DNA from: Syntrophaceae bacterium UBA7520
GTDB taxonomy: Bacteria; Desulfobacterota; Syntrophia; Syntrophales; Smithellaceae
Assembly: GCA_002478265.1 (NCBI GenBank)
Contig: DLNC01000023.1
Span: 1-20,109, forward strand
DNA: 20,109 nucleotides
Direction: 5' to 3'
The notes beneath the pieces are model-generated. The model ran no database searches, had not been told where the DNA came from, and was given only the letters and a program-made list of their open reading frames with translations. Made by a program: the position numbers and the translations under genes. Positions 14,490 through 20,109 of the stretch are shown piece after piece. Within the stretch, counting starts at the first letter, position 1; every line of letters starts with the position of its first letter.

Positions 14490-15961
14490 TGAAAAACACG
14501 CCGCAGGGCAAAAATATCGTTATCATCGGCTCGGGTATCGGCGGTCTCAGCGCCGGCATTCTCCTTTCCTCATTGTCTTATCCGGTAACTATTGTGGAAA
14601 AAAACCCACTGCCGGGCGGCTTGATGCGTTCCTACCGACGCGGCGGATTGGATTGCCCAGTGGGCGTGCATTATGTCGGCGCGCTGGGAGAAGGCGAACC
14701 AATGGGCAGGATGTTTGACGTTCTGGGCGTCCAAACAAGCGATCTTTTCATGCCCATGGGAAACGACGGGGTGATTGACCGCTATATTTTTGATGATTTC
14801 GTCTTTGAATTGCCGACAGCTATTGAGAACTATGAGGATAATCTGCGGCGCGCTTTCGGGCCTGAATCCGAACAAATAAGCACTTTTATGAATAACCTGC
14901 GGGAGATTCACCGACGCATGCTGAATCCCGCCTTTCTCATCAATCAGGGCGATCCTTTCCAGAATATCGATTACCTGCAGCCGTTGGGCGAGTATCTGGA
15001 TAAGCTTGCCGTTTCGCCGCGCCTGCGCGCGGTAATTTCCGTGCCCTGCGAGCTTTTTGGCGTGCCCTCCGCCGAGTGCCCCGTGCTTCTTCATCACATG
15101 GTTTTGGCAGGTTATCTGTTTTCCGCATGGCGGCTCAAGGAAAACGGCTCCCGGATGGCGGATGTGTTAGCGCAGCGTTTCCGCGATCTGGGTGGACAAA
15201 TTATTTTAAATGACGGCGCGGAAAAAATATTAATCAGCGAAGGCATGGTGCGGGCCGCGCGGCTTGACTCCGGCCGGGAAATTCCCGCCGATTACATTGT
15301 TGCCGATATTCATCCGAAAATTTTGCTGGGCCTGATGGATAGCAACACGCTGCGGCCGGCGTTCGCGCAGCGCATTCTGGATTTAAAAGAAACAAACGGC
15401 GTTATCTGCGCGCAAATAAGCGTGGATGCCGCCGCGCACCCGGAAACGGCGCATAATACCTACCGCCTGCAAACAAACGAAAAAGGCGAAATTAAAGACG
15501 GCGTTTTTTATCAAATCAGACAAGGCAATGACCAGGCCAATCTTCTCTCCATCATTACACGGTCGTTTTACGAGGAGTGGAGCGACTGGGAAAACACCGT
15601 ATCGGGGAGCAGACCTAAGGATTACTCGGCAAAAAAATACGCGCTGGCTGAGGAGCTTCTTGAGAAAGCGCAAAATATTTTCGGCCCATTAAAGAACGCC
15701 CGCGTTATCGATGTTTTCACCCCTCTAACCATCCGCGATTACATTAACTGCCCTCAGGGCTCCTGCTACGGCGTCATGCGTTCGGCGCAGCAACTGCTGA
15801 AGATTGCCTCCATAAATAATCCTCCCATCGGCGGCCTTTTACTTACAGGCCAAAACGCGCTGGCCCCGGGCGTTTTGGGCAGCATTTTGGGCTCGTTTGA
15901 AGTGACCAGAAAAATTATCGGCACGGAAGAATTCAATCACCAATTCCACTGGCGGGCCTAA
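14489..15961 (+). CDS. CrtI/RetSat-like FAD-dependent oxidoreductase
   Basis: This 490-residue flavoprotein has an N-terminal dinucleotide-binding fold: VIIGSGIGGLSAGILLSSL (11-29), with Glu37 ending the second strand (TIVEKNPLPGG). It has the C-terminal motif of the phytoene desaturase / retinol saturase group (GGLLLTGQNALAPGVLGSIL). These enzymes add or remove hydrogens at conjugated polyenes, so in this cluster a reaction on an unsaturated chain is plausible. It is not a standard part of every aryl-polyene cluster, so it may set this product apart. The start overlaps the lipoprotein stop (TAATG). The ACP gene follows only after 168 bases, an unusual break in an otherwise tight operon. Confidence 0.88.
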   Translation: MKNTPQGKNIVIIGSGIGGLSAGILLSSLSYPVTIVEKNPLPGGLMRSYRRGGLDCPVGVHYVGALGEGEPMGRMFDVLGVQTSDLFMPMGNDGVIDRYIFDDFVFELPTAIENYEDNLRRAFGPESEQISTFMNNLREIHRRMLNPAFLINQGDPFQNIDYLQPLGEYLDKLAVSPRLRAVISVPCELFGVPSAECPVLLHHMVLAGYLFSAWRLKENGSRMADVLAQRFRDLGGQIILNDGAEKILISEGMVRAARLDSGREIPADYIVADIHPKILLGLMDSNTLRPAFAQRILDLKETNGVICAQISVDAAAHPETAHNTYRLQTNEKGEIKDGVFYQIRQGNDQANLLSIITRSFYEEWSDWENTVSGSRPKDYSAKKYALAEELLEKAQNIFGPLKNARVIDVFTPLTIRDYINCPQGSCYGVMRSAQQLLKIASINNPPIGGLLLTGQNALAPGVLGSILGSFEVTRKIIGTEEFNHQFHWRA

Positions 15962-15989
15962 ACGTGTGGACGAACCGGATAATTTATGC

Positions 15990-16009
15990 TAAATCTTTCA
16001 AAAGATTTA
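15990..16009. repeat. AT-rich 20-bp palindrome in the gap before the ACP gene
   Basis: TAAATCTTT (15990-15998) and AAAGATTTA (16001-16009) are perfect inverted copies with a 2-base centre. No T-run follows, so it is not a convincing terminator and may be a protein-binding site. The rest of the 168-base gap shows only a weak TTGATA (16023-16028) without a good -10 partner. Confidence 0.45.
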
Positions 16010-16129
16010 ATTCAGGTAACAATTGATATTTTAGGGATAAAAAGCAATCTTTAACCAGGGGCGGGATTGCTCACTCGCTCTTCGGCCTCATTAATATAAA
16101 TAAAAGCAAAGGGAGCTAGCGCGAATAAA

Positions 16130-16393
16130 ATGACACGTCAGGAAATTGAGCAGGAAATAAAAGAAATTTTCCGGCGGGAATTTGAAATAGAAAATCCCGG
16201 TTTTGATGATGACCTGCGGGAGAAATACGAATTTGACAGCATCGACGCGATCGAACTTCTGCTGGAAATAGAACGCATGCTGGGCTCTGAGCTCACGCAG
16301 GAAGAAAAAAAGCAGGCCATGGACATCCGCACAATCAATCAGATTTGCGATTATATTGAAAGAATAATACAGGCCAGGAAAACGGCGGCATAA
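16130..16393 (+). CDS. Acyl carrier protein
   Basis: This 87-residue acidic, all-helical protein has the phosphopantetheine attachment motif FDSIDAIELL, with the modified serine near residue 43 in D-S-I. It would carry the growing chain as a thioester for the cluster's ketosynthase, ketoreductase and dehydratase. Its length and the DSxD core are typical of a stand-alone type II ACP. Only one ACP is visible here, whereas aryl-polyene clusters commonly have two. GGGAG (16111-16115) is 14 bases from the ATG, long for a Shine-Dalgarno spacer, but no better in-frame start exists. The ketosynthase starts 6 bases after its stop. Confidence 0.92.
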   Translation: MTRQEIEQEIKEIFRREFEIENPGFDDDLREKYEFDSIDAIELLLEIERMLGSELTQEEKKQAMDIRTINQICDYIERIIQARKTAA

Positions 16394-16399
16394 ATTTTT

Positions 16400-17638
16400 A
16401 TGGAACGAAGAGTTGTCATCACAGCGGCTTCCGCCATCACGCCCATCGGCCACGGCAAAAAACAGATAGTTGAAAGCCTGCTTTCAGGAAAATCCGGGAT
16501 CATGCCGCTGCGCGAAGACGCGATGGTCAGCAGTTTTATCCATTCCCGCGTTTACGGCACCGTGAATTATCCCATCGAATACGACTTCAAAAGAGCGCAC
16601 CGCAAAACAATGGGACCGGTGGCCTATTACGCCTGTCAGGCCGCCAAGGAAGCGCTGGAGCAATCGGGGCTGACACATGATTTTATCACTTCCGGAAAAC
16701 TGGGCGTGTCTTTCGGTTCTATTCACGGTTCGCCTACCGTCCAGCGTGATATCTATCGTATTTTTTTCAACGCCAAAGACAAGGCGGAATATCAAAGCAT
16801 CGGCGCGGTGGAATACCTTAAATCCATGGTGCACACCACCGCCGTGAACATCACTAAAATGTTCGGCATCACCGGCCGGGTCGTTTCCTCCGGAACCGCC
16901 TGCACAACCGGCTCTCAGGCCATCGGCTTCGGCTATGAAGCGATAAAATACGGCCTGCAGGAGGCGATGCTCTGCGGCGCCGCCGATGAATATGACACGA
17001 CGACCGTCGCCGTTTTCGACAATCTTTTGGCCTGCTCCACCGCTTTCAACAACGAACCGCACCGCACGCCGCGTCCTTTCGACAAACTGCGCGACGGCCT
17101 GGTGGTGGGAGAAGGCGCGGGCGCCCTGATGCTGGAAGAGTACGAATTTGCCAAAAAGCGCGGCGCTAATATTATCGCGGAAGTTATCGGCTTTGCCTGC
17201 AACAATAACGGCGGTGATTTAATCCTGCCTAATCTCGCGGGCATCACGCAAACACTGAAGCTCGGCGTGGAAAACGCCAAAATCAGCCCGCAGGAAGTTG
17301 ATCTGGTCAGCGCGCACGCGACCGCGACAAAAATGGGCGATATTATCGAAGCACAGGCTATCGGCGCGGTATTCGGTGAGCATCCTTTTGTGATCGGCCT
17401 GAAAAGTTATATTGGTCATACCATGGCCGCCTGCGGCGCTATTGAAACCATCATGACTATTTATATGATGGAAGACGGTTTTATCGCTCCCACGATTAAT
17501 CTCGAGGAAATCGATGAACGCTGCACGATGGTCAAGCATGTGCAAAAGGTGTTGGCTCAACCGGTGAAAACCGCCGCCATACAGAATTTTGCTTTCGGCG
17601 GCGTCAATACCATCCTGCTGATAAGAAAGCCCGACTGA
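16400..17638 (+). CDS. Beta-ketoacyl-ACP synthase (FabF/KAS II type)
   Basis: This 412-residue thiolase-fold condensing enzyme has a complete Cys-His-His catalytic set: Cys168 (SSGTACTTGSQAIG), His306 (VSAHATATKMGD) and His340 (KSYIGHTMAACG). The glycine-rich FAFGGVNTILLI lies near the C-terminus. It would decarboxylate malonyl-ACP and condense it with the acyl chain. The intact cysteine means it is not a chain-length factor, and no second ketosynthase lies in the visible cluster, so it should work as a homodimer or with a partner encoded elsewhere. It follows the ACP gene by 6 bases and precedes the acyltransferase by 4, so those three form one transcriptional block. Confidence 0.93.
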   Translation: MERRVVITAASAITPIGHGKKQIVESLLSGKSGIMPLREDAMVSSFIHSRVYGTVNYPIEYDFKRAHRKTMGPVAYYACQAAKEALEQSGLTHDFITSGKLGVSFGSIHGSPTVQRDIYRIFFNAKDKAEYQSIGAVEYLKSMVHTTAVNITKMFGITGRVVSSGTACTTGSQAIGFGYEAIKYGLQEAMLCGAADEYDTTTVAVFDNLLACSTAFNNEPHRTPRPFDKLRDGLVVGEGAGALMLEEYEFAKKRGANIIAEVIGFACNNNGGDLILPNLAGITQTLKLGVENAKISPQEVDLVSAHATATKMGDIIEAQAIGAVFGEHPFVIGLKSYIGHTMAACGAIETIMTIYMMEDGFIAPTINLEEIDERCTMVKHVQKVLAQPVKTAAIQNFAFGGVNTILLIRKPD

Positions 17639-17642
17639 CCAA

Positions 17643-18404
17643 ATGCCGTTTTTAAAAATAATTCACCGCATCTGGAATTTCTCTATAACCGTAATCCTTT
17701 GGTCATATTTTCTTTTCGGTTATCTTTTTTTACTCGCCTTCTTGTACATACCGGCCTTCATCATCGCGAGAAAAATGGCCGCCACTCTGCAAAACATCAA
17801 CCATGTCCATCTGCGCTGCTTTTTCGCCCTGACGCGCGCGCTGATTCGCCGCACCAAATTTGAAATCCCCGATCAGGTGCGCGAGCTGCGATCCTGCGTG
17901 ATTGTCTGCAATCATTTATCTTACCTTGACCCGATTCTGCTGGTTTCCATTTACCCGCGGCAGATAACCATCGTCAAAAATACTTTTTTTAAGGTTCCCA
18001 TTTTCGGCTGGTTTTTGAAAAGCGCCGGCTATATTCCTTCCGCGCCGAATGAAATGATGGGAGCGGCGATGATCAATAATCTGGAGTCTATTAAAAAGCA
18101 TCTGGCGGACGGAGGCATCCTTTTTGTCTTTCCGGAAGGCACCAGAAGCCGCGACGGAAAGCTTGCCCCTTTTAACAAAGGGGTATTCAGCATCGCGCGC
18201 TACTGCAGGGCGCCCATCAATCTGGTGCTCATCAGAAACACCAACCTTCTTTTCCGCCACGGATATTTTTCTTTCAACACACGCGTTTTCAACACGATCA
18301 AGCTCGAACTTATCGGCACATTGGAGCCGGATTTTAAAAGTTATGACTTTTCAGTCTCCGCCATCGCGGAAAACGTCCGTAAGTTATTCGAAAAAAAACT
18401 GTAG
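17643..18404 (+). CDS. PlsC-type 1-acyl-glycerol-3-phosphate acyltransferase-like protein
   Basis: This 253-residue LPLAT-superfamily protein has the catalytic His-x4-Asp (NHLSYLDP: His91, Asp96) and the substrate-binding motif FPEGTRS (163-169), with FNKGVFSIA after it. A hydrophobic N-terminal segment (about 14-42, ITVILWSYFLFGYLFLLAFL and following) is a membrane anchor, placing the enzyme on the inner face of the inner membrane. The family transfers acyl groups from ACP or CoA to a lipid alcohol. Beside an ACP and ketosynthase, it probably attaches the cluster's chain to a lipid rather than making bulk phosphatidic acid. It starts 4 bases after the ketosynthase stop and ends the biosynthetic block. 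Confidence 0.88.
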   Translation: MPFLKIIHRIWNFSITVILWSYFLFGYLFLLAFLYIPAFIIARKMAATLQNINHVHLRCFFALTRALIRRTKFEIPDQVRELRSCVIVCNHLSYLDPILLVSIYPRQITIVKNTFFKVPIFGWFLKSAGYIPSAPNEMMGAAMINNLESIKKHLADGGILFVFPEGTRSRDGKLAPFNKGVFSIARYCRAPINLVLIRNTNLLFRHGYFSFNTRVFNTIKLELIGTLEPDFKSYDFSVSAIAENVRKLFEKKL

Positions 18405-18409
18405 CGCTG

Positions 18410-18459
18410 TTGACAAAAAACCGTTTAGAATAACGGATAAAGACATTAAAAAACGGAGG
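18410..18459 (+). promoter_or_regulatory. Candidate promoter and ribosome binding site of the nitroreductase gene
   Basis: A perfect TTGACA (18410-18415) follows the acyltransferase stop. Only weak -10 candidates are present, for example GATAAA near 18436 with a 20-base spacer. A short inverted repeat, CCGTT (18421-18425) and AACGG (18432-18436), lies in the spacer. GGAGG (18455-18459) is an ideal ribosome binding site 7 bases from the ATG. Confidence 0.35.
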
Positions 18460-18466
18460 TCCTATT

Positions 18467-19024
18467 ATGGAACTACAGGAAGCCATTCTTAAACGCCGCA
18501 GCGTGAGAAAATTTACCGAAGAGCCGGTAACCGACGAAGAACTCAGGCAAATATTTGAAGCGGTGCGCTGGTCGCCTTCCTGGGCCAATACCCAGGTGTG
18601 GGAATTTATCGTCGTGCGTGATAAAGCTCTCATTGAAGCGGTAACGGGCACGTACACGGAAAAAAATCCGGCGACAAAATGCTCGCTGGCCGCCTCCGCG
18701 CTTATCGTGGCCTGCGCCAAAACCAATATTTCCGGCTGTTACGACGGCAAGGAATCTACCTCGCTCGCCAACTGGTATATGTTTGACCTCGGCATCGCCG
18801 CGCAGACGCTTTGCCTCAAGGCCCATGAACTTGGTCTGGGCACGGTGATTGTCGGACTGATGAATCACGAGGCGTGCAAAAAAATTCTTGGCGTGCCTCA
18901 AGGACGCGAAGTCGTGGCCGTAATTCCCATCGGCCGGCCGGTGCTGCCGCTGCGCGAAGGGCCGCCGCGAAAAACGGTCGCGGAAATGGTTTACAAGGAT
19001 AAATACGGGCAGGCGATGTTCTAA
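18467..19024 (+). CDS. Nitroreductase-family FMN oxidoreductase
   Basis: This 185-residue protein has the nitroreductase fold signature. The N-terminal AILKRRSVRKF supplies the Arg-rich FMN-phosphate site, SPSWANTQVWEFIVV is the second FMN contact, and the C-terminal GLGTVIVGL and VIPIGRPV segments complete the fold. The family uses FMN and NAD(P)H to reduce varied substrates. PTYTEK-like extensions seen in larger members are absent, so this is a minimal, probably homodimeric enzyme. It has its own strong ribosome binding site and a possible promoter after the acyltransferase, and it may be independent of the lipid cluster. The substrate cannot be inferred. Confidence 0.9.
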   Translation: MELQEAILKRRSVRKFTEEPVTDEELRQIFEAVRWSPSWANTQVWEFIVVRDKALIEAVTGTYTEKNPATKCSLAASALIVACAKTNISGCYDGKESTSLANWYMFDLGIAAQTLCLKAHELGLGTVIVGLMNHEACKKILGVPQGREVVAVIPIGRPVLPLREGPPRKTVAEMVYKDKYGQAMF

Positions 19025-19057
19025 ACCAAACCTCATAATTATCGAAAGAGGCAAATT

Positions 19058-19825
19058 ATGAAACAGTTTATCCTCACGCCCGCCGCGGGCAAGCGCCTGA
19101 TCGCGAAAGCAATGCTAAAGCATCCGACAATAACAGCCGCGCGGAAGAAAGGGACTTTCGTCATCATTGCCGGCACCACCAACGGCTATATCGCCGAGGA
19201 GTTGCTGGCCAAAATTGAGAAAAAAGCGGCGTTCGCGCGCAACCGCTTTTTCCGCGGCATTATCCCGCCGCCGGGCGGCCCGAAAACAAAAGGCGGGCGG
19301 CTCGCGGATCAAAGCGGATTTCCCGGAGACATCGTTATCCAAGATGGCGTCTGGCAAAAGGGCAAAACCATTTTCGATGTCGTCGAAGACCTGAGAGAGG
19401 GGGATGTCATCCTCAAGGGCGCGAACGCGCTTGATGTGGAAAACAAAAGAGCGGCGATTTTGATTGCCGATGCCAAATCCGGAACAATCGGCGCGGCCCT
19501 GCGCGTGGTGGTGGGCAGGCGGGTGCGTCTGATTATACCGGTCGGATTGGAAAAACGTGTCAGCGGCGGCATTGATTCGGCTGTCGCTTTGATGAACGAA
19601 CCAGGCGGACAGGGCCCGCGTCTGATGCCCGTGCCGGGAGAAGTTTTCACGGAATTGGACGCGCTGGCGCTCCTTACCGGCTGCCAGGCAAAAATGGTTG
19701 CCGCGGGCGGCGTTTGCGGTGCGGAAGGAAGCGTGTGGCTTGCCGTAACCGGCAAACCATCACAGGAAAAGGAAGTGGAAAGGTTGATTAAAGCGGTGGC
19801 TTTTGAGCCGGCATTCAGCCTGTAA
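19058..19825 (+). CDS. Unidentified conserved-looking glycine-rich protein
   Basis: This 255-residue protein begins MKQFILTPAAGKRLIAKAML. I do not recognise its family. It is rich in Gly-containing turns: GTTNGYIAEELL near residue 39, IIPPPGGPKTKGGRLADQ near 68-85, DVILKGANALDV near 115, SGTIGAALRVVVGRRVRLII near 140-160, and CGAEGSVWLAVTG near 225. It has no signal peptide or membrane helix. The alternating strands and glycine loops suggest an alpha/beta enzyme or binding protein, perhaps for a nucleotide or metabolite, but no catalytic motif is identifiable. AAAGAGG precedes the ATG with good spacing. It lies 33 bases after the nitroreductase and 8 bases before nth. Confidence 0.75.
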   Translation: MKQFILTPAAGKRLIAKAMLKHPTITAARKKGTFVIIAGTTNGYIAEELLAKIEKKAAFARNRFFRGIIPPPGGPKTKGGRLADQSGFPGDIVIQDGVWQKGKTIFDVVEDLREGDVILKGANALDVENKRAAILIADAKSGTIGAALRVVVGRRVRLIIPVGLEKRVSGGIDSAVALMNEPGGQGPRLMPVPGEVFTELDALALLTGCQAKMVAAGGVCGAEGSVWLAVTGKPSQEKEVERLIKAVAFEPAFSL

Positions 19826-19833
19826 AAATATTG

Positions 19834-20109
19834 ATGCAAGACAGCGCCATCAACACCATCATCAAAATTCTCAAAAAAGAATTGAAGGTCGGCAAACTGC
19901 CGATCGTTTCGCATCTGGCGGCCGATCAGCGCGATCCTTTCGTGATTTTAATTTCCACATTGTTGAGTTTAAGAACAAAGGACGAAGTAACAGAGCTGGC
20001 TACCGAAAGACTCTTTAAGCTGGCTGGCACGCCCGCGGAAATGCTCAAAATTCCGGAAGCCAAAATTGCCCAAACGATTTATCCGGTCGGTTTTTACCGC
20101 GTCAAAGCG
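19834..20109 (+). CDS. nth: Endonuclease III, N-terminal part (truncated by the window edge)
   Basis: This is an open frame of 92 codons running off the right edge. It begins MQDSAINTIIKILKKELKVG. The region DPFVILISTLLSLRTKDEV matches the start of the endonuclease III helical domain, and ATERLFKLAGTPAEMLKIPE followed by IYPVGFYRVKA is the next conserved part of Nth. This base-excision-repair glycosylase/AP lyase removes oxidised pyrimidines. The catalytic Lys in the helix-hairpin-helix, the catalytic Asp and the C-terminal Fe-S cysteines would lie beyond the window. A TTG directly before the ATG is an alternative start, but the ATG is preferred. Confidence 0.88.
   Translation, partial: MQDSAINTIIKILKKELKVGKLPIVSHLAADQRDPFVILISTLLSLRTKDEVTELATERLFKLAGTPAEMLKIPEAKIAQTIYPVGFYRVKA

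Noticed and set aside
16484..17062. 192-residue open frame antisense to the ketosynthase gene
   Set aside because: The ketosynthase on the plus strand has all catalytic residues and normal codon use; the antisense frame has no ribosome binding site or recognisable domain.
18473..19054. 193-residue open frame antisense to the nitroreductase gene
   Set aside because: It is His/Arg-rich with no domain, mirrors a well-supported gene, and lacks a start context.
19309..19914. 201-residue open frame antisense to the Gly-rich gene and the start of nth
   Set aside because: It crosses two well-placed plus-strand genes and shows low-complexity Ser/Pro/Thr composition typical of a shadow frame.

Overview
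The window looks like a stretch of chromosome from an anaerobic, Deltaproteobacteria-like (Thermodesulfobacteriota, perhaps Syntrophales-type) Gram-negative bacterium. This is inferred from an outer-membrane lipid/polyene-type cluster with a LolA-like carrier and a lipoprotein, strong Shine-Dalgarno sites, and a TGTCATTCC/GGAATCCAG-type dispersed repeat. No rRNA, tRNA or taxon-defining marker is present, so the placement is tentative.

Left half (1 to about 8950), AT-rich and accessory in character. A minus-strand operon runs leftward from about 7048 off the left edge. It encodes a two-domain AAA+ ATPase split by a frameshift, a TPR protein, an HD-domain hydrolase, a PD-(D/E)XK nuclease-like protein, a Cas4-like nuclease fused to a DnaQ-like exonuclease (DUF2779 type), an ankyrin-like protein and an unidentified partial gene. 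Divergent to it is a WYL-domain regulator, with a clear promoter and repeated GGCACGAT half-sites in the intergenic region. A further small PD-(D/E)XK-like protein follows. Three nuclease-like proteins, an ATPase, an HD enzyme, repeat proteins and a WYL regulator together suggest a defence or genome-conflict island. I do not recognise this exact gene set as a named system. The ATPase is broken by an exact 7-bp tandem duplication (TTCTTTA twice, 6061-6074). Removing one copy restores a continuous frame through the first Walker B motif.

Boundary (about 8950 to 9120). A 78-bp nested inverted repeat lies where the AT-rich region gives way to GC-richer, core-like DNA.

Right half (9121 to end). 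First comes a DEDD-type exonuclease-like protein with a TPR-like tail. Next is a compact cluster resembling the aryl-polyene/LolA-lipoprotein class: a divergent AMP-ligase, a hot-dog dehydratase, a FabG-like ketoreductase, a LolA-like periplasmic carrier, a lipoprotein, a CrtI/RetSat-like FAD oxidoreductase, an acyl carrier protein, a ketosynthase and a PlsC-type acyltransferase. These could activate a starter acid, extend and dehydrate it on an ACP, remodel the chain, and pass it to a lipid destined for the cell envelope. No MMPL exporter, second ketosynthase/chain-length factor, thioesterase or glycosyltransferase is visible here. A nitroreductase, an unidentified glycine-rich protein and the start of an endonuclease III gene (nth) complete the window.
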